DNA from: Impatiens glandulifera
Taxonomy: Eukaryota > Streptophyta > Magnoliopsida > Ericales > Balsaminaceae
Assembly: GCF_907164915.1 (NCBI RefSeq)
Contig: NC_061870.1
Location: 2,756,273-2,820,272 of the forward strand
Length of the DNA stretch: 64,000 nt
Reading direction: 5' to 3'
The notes beneath the pieces are model-generated. The model searched no databases, was not told the origin of the DNA, and saw nothing but the letters and a program-made list of their open reading frames with translations. Made by a program: the position numbers and the translations under genes. Shown piece after piece: positions 12,901 through 25,390 of this stretch (positions are counted from its first letter, which is position 1; every line of letters starts with the position of its first letter).

Positions 12901-14582
12901 TCTCTTTTGGGTAAACTCGTGAAAGTTCAAAAATTATTACTTTTATTTAATTCAAACACATTTCTTAATTACTTTTTAGTCAATCACCTACATTTCTAGT
13001 TTTGAAAATAAGAGATTTAGGCATGGACTCCCTCCAAGATACAAGGCAATTGGAAGTATGCTAGAGAGAGAAAAAATATATATATAAAAAGTTTTATCTT
13101 TCTCAAAAAAAAAACAAAATTTAAAAATTTTAAAGAAACAAAAAAACAAAATTTTAAAAATTTAAAGAGGGTTTTCTTTTCCGGAATGTTTTTATTTCCG
13201 GTAAGTATTAAAAAATCATCAACGTTCCATTATCTCTATCTAAACGCGAGAAGAGTTCTATCAATGTGACTCTTGTCTTCAAGTAAAAGGGGTTCTGTAA
13301 ATCACTCACATGTTTGTACCTTTGAATCCGATTCGATTTTTCGTAAAGAGAAAACTAAATTCTCTCATTATCGTCAGAAAAAAAAAGTATTTTATTAAAG
13401 ACAAAATCTTAGTTTATTCTTAATATTGGAGTCTGTTTCTTTCATAATATTTAAATTATTATATGAACAAGAAAATCGATAACAATTTTTTTATATTTCA
13501 ACTACAAAATGTTAAAAACATGTTCAATGAAAAGCAGATCAGATTTTCTGCTACAGAATGGAGTGTTCCTCTGTTCCGGACTAATCAAAACTCAACAGCA
13601 TTATTATATTAATAAATTAAAATTTGGTTAAAAGGAAGGGAGAGAACCCAGAACCTGTATTTTTTTTCCGGGTTCATAAGAAGCGGAAAGGAGTGAAGCT
13701 TCTTTCGCTTCACTCCATTTTACATGACCCATTGAAAAGATGGTCTACACTATTTTAAATGAGGTTGTCCATGTAAAACTGATTGACATATATTCACTAT
13801 TGAGTGAAACGAACTTCATTTGACTCCGATTTATAAATTATGTTTATAAATTTATTTATGATGTATTTAAATGATTAAATAATAATTCATATAATTTTAT
13901 TTCTGATATATATAAAATAATAATTATGAATTAATATAATTTTATTTCAAGATCTGTTTAAAATAATAATCATAAATTATGTGATTTGAGATATTTAATT
14001 TAATTTTTATTATTGATTATAATTATATTTTATGATTGTGATATATTCAAATGAATTTGTACAAATTATTTCATAATGTATATATTTATATATTCAATAT
14101 GCATAAATTTGTTTGTAATGTATTGAAATATACTTTGATAAATTATTTAAAATTTTATATAATTATATATTAAATATATACACATAACAACATATTTTTA
14201 GTTATTTTTTGAAAGATATTTAAATTATTTTGTAAATATATTTAAATGAATTTGTAAAACAAAATATTCAATTTTTTTTTGCAATATATTTAAATGAATT
14301 TATAAAACAAAATATTTTAAAATTTATTTGTAAGATATTTAAAAAACATTATTTAAATTATTTTATATTTTATATAATTATATATTAAATATATAAATAT
14401 GTTCATTAAAACCACTAACACATTTATGTAAAAACATTTATACGTTCATGTAAAAACATTTATTTTTTCATGTAAGTCTGCAAAAGAATAAAAAATAAAA
14501 CAAGCGTTACCCGGTGAAACAAGCTTCACCTAGATATTTACAACGCTCAAATGAGTGAAACGAACACTACCTAGTGAAGCTT
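12901..14582. other. AT-rich spacer, no gene seen
   Basis: This is very AT-rich sequence (especially 13780-14470) made of ATATTTAAAT-like text. GAGTGAAACGAAC occurs twice (about 13801 and 14550) and GAAGCTTC/GTGAAGC motifs occur near both edges, so a small non-coding element may lie between them. No open frame resembles a protein family. Confidence 0.5.
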
Positions 14583-14749
14583 AAAACTCAAGCATACATT
14601 TCCGCACTTGAATCGTTCAAGAGTTTGCAAGAGGTTGCGCAGAATAGAAAGTGATTTAAATCCCTAACAGGATTTCTATCAAATCGTTTTTCCGAAGTCG
14701 TTATCAATCGTTAGACCCCGTCTTTATTGATTACGCTAATCCTATCAAT

Positions 14750-14761
14750 TGGTATTAGAGC
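14750..14761 (+). promoter_or_regulatory. Primer-binding site of element X
   Basis: TGGTATTAGAGC lies two bases after the LTR end CCTATCA. It resembles the initiator-Met tRNA complement (TGGTATCAGAGC) used by plant copia elements. Confidence 0.75.
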
Positions 14762-14790
14762 TCTGTTTCTGTTCTCAAGCCTTTCCAAGA

Positions 14791-16590
14791 ATGTCTACCA
14801 TAACCAAAGATTCCAGTGCTACCGTTATTCCCACTTTCTCTAGGGAAAACTATATCGTATGGAAGAAGAGAGTCCGTGCTCATCTCTCTTCTCTCCATGA
14901 CGACATGTGGAGTGTCATCATAGATGGTCCTATCAAGATTGACAAGGAGAAATCCGAATGGACCAGTAACGAAAAGAGGAAGAACAACCTCAACAACATG
15001 TCTTTTGATGTTCTGTACAAATCTCTCGATGACAGCATGTTCAACTATATTATCGAGTGCGATACTGCTAAAGAGGTCTGGGACATACTCACCCAACTGT
15101 GTGAGGGCAACGAGCAAACCAAGGAAAACAAGATCATGGTTGTCACTCAACAGTTTGACAGTTTCAAGATGCGTCCTGGTGAAACAATGAACGAGTTCGA
15201 CACCAGATTCAGTCAGATTATCTCTTCCTTATCTATCCTTGGCAAGACTTATATCAACATGGAGCTTGCTATTAAGGTCACGTGTGCTCTTCCAAGGGAA
15301 TGAGACATAAAGACGATGACTATGAGTGAATTCAAAGATCTCAACAAGATCTCTCTCTTTGACCTATTTGCTGATCTTAAGGCCTATGAGTTCGAGCTGA
15401 ACTGTAGGATTGAAGAAGATCAATCCACGTCCATTATCATTGCCAAAGCGCTGGTGAATGCTGAAGAGCCACCTGCTGCTACTGATGTGAAGATGGCGGC
15501 GCAGCAACTGAGCAGCGATGTCATGTCTCTCTTCGTGAAGAAGTTTGACGACTTCATGAAGAAGAGCAACCCTAATTCAAGCTCTTCAAATTCAAATGAT
15601 AATAAGAAATCAAAGGCTAATGTTAAATGTTATAATTGTGGTATTGCAGGTCATTACCAATCGGAATGCCGGAAGCCTAAGCGTGAAGATAAGAAGGATG
15701 ATGAAAAGGAGCTGAAGGCTCTTATGGAAGGAGATAGGAAGAACAAACAAAGCATCTATGACTCTTACTTCTCATCCAGTGATAGTGATGACGAAGAAGT
15801 GGCTTGCTTCATGGCAAGAGAAGATAAAGAAGAGGCTCAAGAAACTGAGGTATTTGACTTCTCTTCTGAAAAATTTTCAAGGGAACAACTGGTAGCTGCA
15901 CTAAATGACATGGTCATAGAGTATAGAAAGCTAGTAGAATCCCTAAATGAAACAAAATCATCACATGAAGTATCTCAACCAGTTTTACCTCAAACTTTTG
16001 AATCAAACGTTTTTGAAAAGAAAGTCGCAGAGATCTCATATGAGAATGAGTTGCTCAAAGAACAGATTCAAACTATTTCTAATGAAAACAAGAGGTTAAA
16101 CTATGTTATCAGTGCATGGACAATGTCTGGAGAAGCTATCAAATATTAAATCAGCATGTTAAAACCTGCTGGATCTAGATTTGGTCTAGAATTTAATGGC
16201 AATGACTCAAACCTATCATGCAAAAAGTCAAACTCATCTAATGACAAGCTTAAGCCAATAAGCTTTGTTAAAGGAAGTTTGACTGATATTGAATTTGATT
16301 CCATTCATGAAGAAGTAGCTTTCAAGAATGAAATAATTTATGTTTCGCCGACTGTTAGCTGGCTAAAAAATAAGTTAGAAGCAACTAACAGGTCTGGCAA
16401 CCTAAAACCTGACTCAAAGTCAAGGAGTTTTAAAAGAAAGTATTCTTCAAAAGTTAAGGGATCAGTGGCTAGTAGGAAGTCGTCTGCTAAGTCAAAATCA
16501 TACGTATTAATCACAACACAAAATGGGAAATCCATTAGAATATCTCAGATATGGATTCCTAAGGGACTAATTGATCGAGGACCCAATTGA
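14791..16590 (+). pseudogene. gag: Gag polyprotein of element X (broken)
   Basis: It starts MSTITKDSSATVIPTFSREN and continues with the plant copia Gag region (EWTSNEKRKNNLNN, then EGNEQTKENKIMVVTQQF). A complete zinc knuckle CYNCGIAGHYQSEC is encoded near 15630, followed by acidic and coiled segments and ending IWIPKGLIDRGPN. It is interrupted by TGA at 15301-15303, where the related Gag at 31906 has Trp (LPSAWDIKTM), and by TAA at about 16147. The final stop falls at the same place as in the composite's Gag. It is no longer translatable as one protein without readthrough. Confidence 0.8.
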
Positions 16591-17448
16591 AGATGGGTAC
16601 CAGAGTTTGTAAATAGTTTCATATGTAGGTGATGTAGGAGGGCTACAGGAAGGAAGCAAGGAGAATACTCTTTTGATTATACATCTCAGAAGATCAACAA
16701 TGGCACCTGCCATTTCAGATGACTAATTGTTTTCTTGCGTTTTTGTATTAAAATTCGGTTGGTCCGAAGAATCTCAAAAACATTTGTTTATTAATTTTGT
16801 ATATGCACAAAATTAGAGGGAGAAATTGTTTTGAAAATAAAGATACTCTCAGACGAAAGACCTTAATTAGTCTATTAGACGAGGTCGTCTAAAGGAAAAG
16901 GCATGTACTTAAACGTATTTTTGCTCACAATCTATGCATCTAAGTCTACATGTTTTGGTTAAAACCTGCGCGGTTAGACGTACACGTCTAATAGACGTTA
17001 GACGTTTTTACGTCAAGAGCAAGTGAATGCTCACGTCTAATCAAACACACGTCTAATACGTGTTTTTCATGCGTAATTAGACGTACACGTCTTATAAACA
17101 TTAGGCGCATATTTATGACACGTGATTAGACGCTTGCGTCTAATAGACCCATGCGTCTAATAGAAGTTTAGTTGTCATAGATGGGTGACGTAAGATAAAG
17201 TCTAACTACGTGTGTATTAGACCGATCAAGGACAATTGTCCCACGTGAGAAGATATCTACTTTTTCCTGCTCAAAAATAAAAACAGTCATCTCCAAATAA
17301 CATGAAGACACATGTCTTTCAATGTTAAGAAAGATTGACTAATATACCCTCAATATAATGATGACTCTTTGGAAAGGACGTCAAAAATTAATTGATGGGC
17401 CATACCCCTAGGTAAAACGACGGTTATCCTATATGACTTTTGATAGTC
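16591..17448 (+). promoter_or_regulatory. Non-coding internal region of element X with palindromic motifs
   Basis: This region replaces pol. From 16874 to 17166 it contains repeated TTAGACG...CGTCTAA palindromes (for example TTAGACGTACACGTCTAA), each with ACGT cores. A purine tract GAGGGAGAAATTG near 16815 looks like an abandoned polypurine tract. The region leads into the TATA box at 17449 and the accessory gene, so it probably acts as that gene's promoter (inference). Confidence 0.5.
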
Positions 17449-17456
17449 TATATAAG
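17449..17456 (+). promoter_or_regulatory. TATA box of element X accessory gene
   Basis: TATATAAG lies 129 bp upstream of the ATG at 17578, with a CT-rich leader (TTTTTCTCTCTC) in between. The same arrangement precedes the three accessory genes of the composite element. Confidence 0.5.
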
Positions 17457-18177
17457 GATAGCTTTGCATGAGATTTAAAGTTTCTTTCACTCAAGATCTC
17501 TAAGAACCCTAGATTTCGTTGTTTTTCTCTCTCAAAAACTCTTGTTCTTTGTGTGTCTGCTCGTATTCTTCTGAAAAATGGGAAACAAAAGAATCACGCT
17601 CGGTCACTGTACTTTGCAGGTGGATTTTCCTTCCGTTTACACGTTCGATCAACAAGAGGTGGTCGAAATGTTCAGATCCCTCGAGTATTCCGGTCTAGGA
17701 AAGTATCTGGGAGGGCCTTTCATCTTCCACGAGAAGGAAGTGAGGGAGTTATTCAAGTCTGCAACAATGGTGGATGATTCTATTGTGGAAACTGTAAATG
17801 GAATAAAAATCTCATTCAACGAGACGGTATATGCGAAGTTCTTTGAACTTCCATCAGAAGGGCATACGTTCAATTGACATCTATCAGCGGCGGTGACGGA
17901 GGAAATGAAGTCGGTCTTTTCTGCTGACGGCTTGGCGATTCGACTCAATGGAAGTAAGAAGGCTCTCAAACCACAGTTCATTTTACTGAATGATGTGGTG
18001 GCGAAAGCACTTCAAGGGAAGGCGGGTTCATTCAATCTCTACAGTCAAGATCGGTTTGACTATATGTCTGCCATCTCAAAGGGGATTCATGTCAACTAGG
18101 CCTTAACGCTGTTCCAGAATCTCTACTTTTCAATTAACCAGGAGAACAAGGAGAGCATTAACTTTGTTGCCCAAATA

Positions 18178-20077
18178 AGCCGTGTTGGGTCAAATTATTT
18201 TGACTAAGTGTTGAAATAATTTAACCATTGAGATTTTGATGATGAAATGACTTATGAGTTTTGATGCAGGTGTATTGAAATCATATTTCATAAGACTTGG
18301 CTCTAATGAGGGTCATTAGACCGATTTTGGCGTTAGATGCATAGAATTAGATGTACAGTCTAACTCAACGGAGTTAGACGTGTAGTCTAATGAATGCATA
18401 GAATTAGACGTACAGTCTAACTCAACGGAGTTAGACGTGCAATCTAATAAATGTATAGAATTAGACGTGTAGTCTAACTCAGCAGAGTTAGACGTGCAGT
18501 CTAATATAGTTGCAATTAGACGCAAGTCTAATGTACACGGAATTAGACGTGCAATCTAACTCAGCGGAGTTAGACGTGCAGTCTAATATATTTGTAATTA
18601 GACGTGAAGTCTAATATATTTGCAATTAGACGTGTAGTCTAATTAAGTGAAAGTTAGACGTGAGTCTAACTCCTTCAGATAAGTCTGAGGTAGAACCGGA
18701 ATTAGACGTGCAGTCTAACTCAATGGAGTTAGACGTGCAGTCTAATAGTTATTGGATAGTTAGATGTGTAGTCTAATTAAGTGAAAGTTAGATGTGAGTC
18801 TAATTCCTTCAGATAAGTCTAAGGTAGAACCGAAATTAGACGTGCAGTCTAACTCAGTGGAGTTAGACGTGCAGTCTAATGGTTATTGGATAATTAGACG
18901 TGTAGTCTAATTAAGTGAAAGTTAGACGTGAGTCTAACTCCTTCAGATTAGTCTGAGGTAGAATCGGAATTAGACGTGTAGTCTAACTCAGTGGAGTTAG
19001 ACGTGCAGTCTAACTCAGTGGAGTTAGACGTGCAGTCTAACTCAGTGGAGTTAGACGTGCAGTCTAATGGTTAGAGTAAATAGACGTAAGTCTAATTCTA
19101 TTAAACCAGGCAGTCTAATAGACTCTGTTATTAAAAAAGGGATGTTTGATTTCATTAGACTGATTTTCACAATCAGTCTAACTAAAATACGTCTAATGCT
19201 CAGCTTAAGCAGTATGCTTGAAGCTAGCATTCGCCTACCCACGTGCTATAGATGTACCCTACTCCTGCTCCACCTTCTAGTGAAGATCAGTACAACAGCT
19301 ATATGCAACCAACCAACGAATGCCACGTAAGAGAATTTTCCTCACATTACTTGTTTTGCAGGTACATCCCTGATGGAATATTCGACGCACTACTAGTGGT
19401 GTACGACCACGATCATTGTGCTCAAAACCTGCTGTGTACAATGGAGGCTTTCCAATGGAAGAGTGCCACGTATCATTCTAAAAGATTCGACCGTTAGCTC
19501 CTGCTCAGTATTTAACAAATCTCAAGGACAACGGACAATCCGCCTCACGAACAGCCTTAAGAAAACTGCTAACCTTACGAATTTGCCGATCTTTAGAGAA
19601 TTCAAGTCTTTAAATATTTATATTGTGAAGCTGCTTTCTGATTGTACTGTGTGTGAATCAAGAGAGAGCTAGAATCAAAAACACCTTTAGCTGAGTGATA
19701 TTCTTCATCTTGTAATTGAACAGAAAGTGTTCTATTCAATAGTGAACTAAGTGTGTATAAACTGTATTTGATTTGAATCATATTATAGTGAATCCTTCCG
19801 GTGGTTGGAAGAAGGGGTGACGTAGGAGAGGTTCTCCGAACATCCATAAACAAACTGCTGTGTTCTTTCATTTCTGTCATCTTTTCATATTTTCATCTTG
19901 TGCTTCAAACCCAAGTAAATAATTCCGCCTTGAATCTGTTTCAAGTGTTTGGAAGTGTTTGCGTAGAATAGAAAGCGAATTAAATCCCTAACAGGATTTC
20001 TTTCAAACCATTTTTCATAAGCCTTCATTCATAGTCAGACCCCCGTCTCTATCGATAAAGTCGGTCCTATCAAGCCG
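18178..20077 (+). mobile_element. Solo LTR with perfect target duplication AGCCG
   Basis: The LTR is 18183-20072 (TGTTGGGTC ... CCTATCA), flanked by AGCCG at 18178-18182 and 20073-20077. It has the same start and end sequence as the 3' LTR at 22905-24503 but carries a longer palindrome array (1890 bp against 1599 bp). No internal region remains, so LTR-LTR recombination has removed it. A TATTTAA near 19510 is a candidate LTR TATA box. Confidence 0.88.
18347..19068 (+). repeat. Array of TTAGACGTGCAGTCTAA palindromes in U3
   Basis: Roughly two dozen 17-bp units of the form TTAGAC-GTGCA-GTCTAA recur every 26-32 bp, separated by short linkers such as CTCAACGGAG. Arms TTAGAC/GTCTAA pair within each unit and most units hold an ACGTG core. 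The copies are imperfect. They may be transcription-factor sites; the function is not shown by the sequence. Confidence 0.8.
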
Positions 20078-22888
20078 TCTATTGGAGCATTTGAGGGTCC
20101 CGATGGAGGATTCTGAATCAATTAATCCGACCAGGGTGTACACTGTCTTTATAGTCGCAAACATCCTTGTCAGAATGAATAACAACAAAGAGTCTATTTC
20201 CGGAGCCTCGAGTCAACAGACAGCAGGAAGGTCTGTTACCCGATAAAAACATCCAGCGGCTTCTGTCCTGTCTACAGGAGCCAAACAAACCAAGACTGGG
20301 AACGAGTCTGAGGCTAGCTCTACCAGCCTTAAGAGCTCATCGAAGAAGGATTCTGGAATGGTTGATTCCAGAGTCAGGCAAGGTCTAGTCGAACTTGCCA
20401 CAATTCCCATGTCTCCCCTGTCTCCGGCTGCCAGTCAGTTATGGAGATCATCAAGATCATCTATTTCGAAAGGAGAAAAGTCAAAGGTTCCCCCCGTGCG
20501 TCTAAATCGATGAAGGCGTCATCGAAAGTAACTTCTTCCCAATCCCTGGCCGATGTGCTCAAATTTAAGGTTCCTGAGATGGAACAAGAAAAATCTGTTT
20601 TTATTCTTGAAAAGGAACCTGCTGTTGGGCCAACTATTGAGCTAGTTGATCCAACCACTGAAATTTTGAACATCAACCTGATCTTGTAGTCTCGGGTGCT
20701 ACGGAACGTACTGAACCAGAGCAAAGCGCTGTTCCTTCCTCTGTTGCTGGTGGTGAACCTGAAAAGGTTAAGTCTATGCTATTAGAACTTCCTCACGTTC
20801 CAAACCTTGTTCCAACGGAGTCTTTGGTGGGTGGAAAGATTGTTCCAGCAGAACCCGCACCAGGACTTTTCGTAAAACCATTGACCGCTCATGAAATCAT
20901 GCGTTATGCAAGACAATCTGCTGGAATTGTCTTTGGAGAACCACGACCCTTTCCAAAGCCCAAAGAAGTGATAGGAAAAGGAAAGGATATTGTTTCAAAT
21001 GTTGATGAAGAAGTTTCGGAGGCAACGTGTATTGTTGACCTCATGATGGATCAGGCCAAAGCTACTGCTGCTGAGAAGATAAAGATTTTTGATACCTGGG
21101 TACTGAACAGAATGTCCATCAAGTACACCAGAGTCATCAAAGGTAAAGGGATAATCAGTCAATGGAGGGAGCTAGTCAAAAATGAGAAAAAGGTCTTGAA
21201 TTGGGCTAAGACTTCAGAGGTGTATAAAGCCCTTAAGAGAACAGATCTGGTGGAAGCAAACTTGAGAGGAAGAGCTCTCTTTCCTATTCTCGAGGCAAAA
21301 AAAGCCAACTTCAATCCCATTGAGAAAGGTGCTGAAGCAGAAGCAAAGGCTTTGAAGAGGTTGGACGGGATTATGAAGAACTATAGCTCAGTGGTTACTC
21401 GGTACGTTGATGGAGCAAGTTGCTCAAGAGATAGCCCATTCGGAAGTTCCTCAGATGAAGATGAACAAATATACTTATCTGATGATGCAGATGTGCAAGT
21501 TGTTGCTCATTTGATCGAACTTGGAAGTTTGTATGCAGAAGAGAATCGTTTAAAAGCTCAACCTTTTATTGAGTAAGCCGAAGAACCTATTCAGTCGAAC
21601 CCTTCTAGAGAAGAAGAAGAAGTGATTCAAGAGCCTGCTCAAGCTGTTGAAAATAATGCTGATCAAGAGTCCATTCAAGATCTTATATCGTAAGAAAGAG
21701 ATGACGTTGAAGAGCCGGTTCAAGCTCTTGTAACTCAAGAAGAAGAAGTGGTAAAATCCCCTGCTGTCAGAACAAAGGGATCTCAAGAAAAAGAGGCTGA
21801 AGTCAGTCAACCTGAGATTGTCAGATCAGAGGGAGAACCCTGAAAAGAAAAAGAAGCTGAGAGTAGTTCCTCATCTGAGGGGGAACAAGATCAGAATGCT
21901 CAAACTTTCAAGCCTCTACTATTTCCCAATATCAATGCTGCAAATGTTTTTGAGAACATTCTTAATCCTCTTCACAATTCAGGGAACTTCTTCGAAAGGA
22001 TTAACAGAACAGAGAAAGAGTTGGAAGAAGAAGATCAAAATAAATCTGATGGTGGATTAGAGGAGGATGAACCTGAGCAGTCCATACAAGTTCATACCAA
22101 CTTCAGTCCAATTCAGACCATGGCAGCAGATTCGCAAGATAATTCATCTAATGAAGTATCTTCAGCTGACGGAACAAAGCTCATGAAGTTTATGTCAACC
22201 TTGTTAACAACGCTTCAGAAGAATATGACAGTTATGCAATCCAATATGACGAAAATTATGAAAGCCCAGAAGGAAGACAAGAAGAACTTTGCCGATCTGG
22301 TTAAAACCCAAAATGAGTTGGAGCTAACATTGAAGAAAAACACTTACGAGGTTGAAGTCACCAATACGAATTTTGGAAATTTTGAAAAGAAACTCTTCAG
22401 TCGACAATCTGAAATGATGAGCCTTGAAAGACAGATCAATCTTGATAATCAAAGAGAGGTTATGGAAGCAATGGACTTGATTCAAAATCATCTGGTTGAA
22501 ATTCAAGGCAGTATGAGAAGAACAGATGTTGAAAGACTAGAGTACGTTGATTCTATCACAAGCAAATTTCAAGCTGAAGAGAATGCTAAAGCTGCTGAGA
22601 AAGAGTCGAATCTTATCACTCAGGGCGAGGCTGTAAGAGGAAGAAGAGGTGATAGGTGAAGGGATGAGATATGAAGGAACTCGTTTCCCGATCGATCTTC
22701 AAGTGAAAAGGGAAGAACAATAATCTCCTTTCTCTTGCTCTGTTAACTTATGAACTGTGTTCCTTTAACTATGTTTTTGAATATTGGTTTTTGAAAAGTG
22801 TTTATGTAAGATGGATAAACAAGTTTTACTTCCTATCTATATGATGAATGCATAATTTGTTATCTATGCAACGGTTTTAATATCATCA

Positions 22889-22900
22889 TCAAAAAGGGGG
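22889..22900 (+). promoter_or_regulatory. Polypurine tract of element X
   Basis: AAAAAGGGGGAAATTG lies directly before the 3' LTR start TGTTGGGTC, as expected for the plus-strand primer site. Confidence 0.75.
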
Positions 22901-22904
22901 AAAT

Positions 22905-24503
22905 TGTTGGGTCAAATTATTTTGACCAAGTGTTAAAGTAGTTTGACTATTGGAATTTTGATGATGAATGTATATTAAACTCAATCTATGCGTCTAATTG
23001 CTTTTGGTGCAGGTGTATCAAAAACATGATTATATTAGACTTGGTCTTAATGAGGTTCATTAGACCGATTTGGCATTAGATGTACAATTAGACGTGCAGT
23101 CTAACACATGGAGTTAAACGTACAGTCTAACTAGCGGAGTTAGACGTGTAGTCTAACTAGCGGAGTTAGACGTGCAGTCTAACTAGTTGAGTTAGACGTG
23201 CAGTCTAACACACGGAGTTAGGCATGCAGTCTAACTAGTGAAAGTTAGACGTGTAGTCTAACTAGTTGAGTTAGACGTGTAGTCTAACACACGGAGATAG
23301 ACGTGCAATCTAACTAGTTGAGTTAGATATGTAGTCTAACACATGGAGTTAGACGTGCAATCTAACTAGTGGAGTTAGACGTGCAGTTTAACTAGTTGAG
23401 CTAGACGTGCAGTCTAACTAGTGAAAGTTAGACGTGCAGTCTAACTCCTTCAGATTAGTCTGAAGTGAAATTTAATTAGACGTGAGGTCTAATGGAAAGA
23501 GAAAGTTAGACGTGCAGTCTAACTAGTGAAAGTTAGACGTGCAGTCTAACTCCTTCAGATTAGTCTGAAGTGAACTATAATTAGACGTGAAGTCTAATCC
23601 CATTAGACCAGGTGGTTTAATGGATCTTGTTATTAGACGGGGACGTCTAATTTTATTAGACAAGGTCGTCTAAGTGAAATACGTCTAATGCCATGCTTAA
23701 GCAGTTGCTTGAAGCTAGCACCCGCCTACCCACGTTCTCTAGTTGTACACTATTCATGTTCCACTTTCCTATGAAAATCAGTACGACAGCCAGCTGTAAC
23801 CAATTGATTAATGCCACGTAAGCAAATATTCTTCCCACTACTTGTTTTTGCAGGAATATACATGAAGAATATTTGGCGCACTACCAGATTGGTACGGCCA
23901 CGATCTTTGTACTTAGAGTCTGTTGTGTACTATGGAGGCGTTCCAATGGAAGCTCTCCACGTGTCATTATGAAGATTCGACCGTTGGTACCTGCTTTTAT
24001 TTAAAGATCCTCAAGGACAACAGAAGAATTATCGATCTATCGATACTCAAATTATTCTATCTTAACTGTCAGCTGCTTTCTTGCTTTTTGTTAATCAAGA
24101 GAGAGTTAGAATCAAAGCATTGTATTAGCTGAGTGATATTCTTCATATTGTAAGTTGATCATAGTGTGTTCTATTCAACAGTGAGCTAGTCGTGTGATTG
24201 TATTTGATTCGTTGAAATCTTAGTGAATCCTTCCGATGGTTGAAAAAGGGGTGACGTAGGAGAGTTTACTTCGAACTTCCATAAACAAACTACTGTGTTG
24301 TTTCTTTCTGTCATCTTTTCATTCTTGGTTCTTAGCTTCAAACTCAAGCAAACATTTCCACACTTGAATCGTTTAAGAGTTTGCAAGAGGTTGAGTAGAA
24401 TAGAAAGTGATTTAAATCCTTAACAGCATTTCTATCAAATTGTTTTTCCGAAATCGTTATCAATTGCCATACCTCGTCTCTATTGATTACGCCGATTCTA
24501 TCA
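22905..24503 (+). mobile_element. 3' LTR of element X
   Basis: It begins TGTTGGGTCAAATTATTTTG and ends GATTCTATCA. It holds a palindrome array (23088-23600), a TATA-like TTATTTAAAG near 23997, the two-hairpin leader motif (24223-24286) and a U5 tail matching 14583-14747. It is about 1.6 kb and differs from the solo LTR mainly in array length. Confidence 0.85.
23088..23600 (+). repeat. Palindrome array in the 3' LTR of element X
   Basis: The same TTAGACGTGCAGTCTAA units as in the solo LTR, with linkers such as CTAGTTGAG and CTAGTGAAAG. About fifteen units are recognisable. Spacing and linker sequence differ from the solo LTR, so the array has expanded or contracted independently. Confidence 0.75.
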
Positions 24504-25062
24504 AAATCTATCTTTGTCCTTCCATTGGAAAATTTGGTCTTAATTATCTAATTTAAATCTTGAATGTTCCGTTTAGTCACATTTACTTGGAAATAAATAT
24601 CTAAAAATGTAAAGTTGGATTACTAAAGTAGGAGAGACTGAGCTTAGTGGGAGACATGTGGACTAAGAGAAACTCTAATGGATCAATGGTTGTCCAGGAG
24701 TGGTCCGAGAGACCCAATACAAATTCAAATTTTGTAGTCCCACCAAATTAAAATAAATATAATAATTATACATTTTTATTAAAAACATATTTAAAAATAA
24801 AAATTATATATATAAAAAATATATCAAAAAATATATTAAAAATATATATTAAAAATATTAATATAATAAATGGTAAACAAACAATATACCATAATTTGAT
24901 TCAACAAAAATACTAGGAGCATTGGATGGTTGGCGCGACGAGCTCAAGAGCGTTGGATGGAGGGGTCGACGCTGATCACGGAGCTGGCCATTGGGAAACA
25001 TGAATCACTGCGTTAGCGTGCATGAATGCGTGATCTATATGTGCTGGACGTGGATGTTTAGA
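24504..25062. other. Spacer, no gene seen
   Basis: AT-rich sequence with a locally GC-richer patch (24905-25040). No family resemblance and no RNA gene was recognised. Confidence 0.5.
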
Positions 25063-25390
25063 CTGGGCCGGTCCTGAGAGAGTATGAGAATTTGAGGCCC
25101 TATACAAATTTAAATTTTAGGGCCCTAAAATAGTAAAAATATATATTTTTAAATTTTAATAATATAAATTAAGATATAAATGATTAATATATTATAATAA
25201 AGAAATAAGAGATTAAAAAGGAGATAAAAAAGTTATATATATATAGATTGCATAATATATATATTTAATATTAAAGGAGAAAAAAAAATAAAAAATAAAT
25301 AATAATATAATATTGTTAAATATTAAAAATTGGGGGCCTATAAATGGGGCCCTGTGCAACTGAATAGGTTGCCTTACCCCAGGGCCGGGC
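25063..25390. mobile_element. MITE-like element with GGGCCGG ends
   Basis: The left end CTGGGCCGGTCCTGAG and the right end CCCCAGGGCCGGGC form an imperfect terminal inverted repeat around an AT-rich core. Internal GGGCCCTAAAA and GGGGCCCTGTG motifs mirror each other. No target duplication was found. The family is unknown. Confidence 0.45.

Larger units (their letters stand above)
17578..22659 (+). pseudogene. Element X accessory gene, split by a solo LTR
   Basis: The N-terminal part (17578-18177) begins MGNKRITLGHCTLQVDF. It carries the domain shared with accessory genes a-c: MFRSLEYSGLGKYL, then EVRELFKSATMVDDSIVETV, ELPSEGHTF, GSKKALKPQFILLNDVVA and the GIHVN(W) motif. A solo LTR (18183-20072) interrupts it. 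Coding resumes at 20078 (RLLEHLRVPM), passes through Ser/Lys-rich and acidic sequence (20500-22080), and ends in a helical coiled-coil-like tail (22130-22659). In-frame stops occur at 17875, 18097 (Trp codon to TAG), and near 20240, 20690 and 21575. Size and order resemble gene c of the composite. The function is unknown; 'putative plant transposon protein' domains are the closest memory. Confidence 0.7.
14583..24503 (+). mobile_element. Element X: SIRE/Maximus-like copia derivative lacking pol
   Basis: Order on the plus strand: truncated 5' LTR end (14583-14747), primer-binding site, gag (14791-16590), an internal promoter-like region, an accessory gene (17578-22659, split by a solo LTR), a polypurine tract (about 22889-22900) and a 3' LTR (22905-24503). 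No protease, integrase, RT or RNase H was seen. The 14583-14747 sequence matches the end of the 3' LTR (for example TTTGCAAGAGGTTG and AATCC(T/C)TAACAG). Because the 5' LTR is truncated, no target duplication can be tested. The lineage name is inferred from the Gag type and the accessory gene. Confidence 0.75.

Noticed and set aside
17649..17981. 110-codon minus-strand frame opposite the element X accessory gene
   Set aside because: Opposite-strand shadow of the conserved accessory domain.
18347..19068. Regularly spaced repeats resembling a CRISPR array
   Set aside because: This is plant nuclear DNA inside an LTR. The linkers are themselves similar to each other, unit lengths vary and no cas genes exist.
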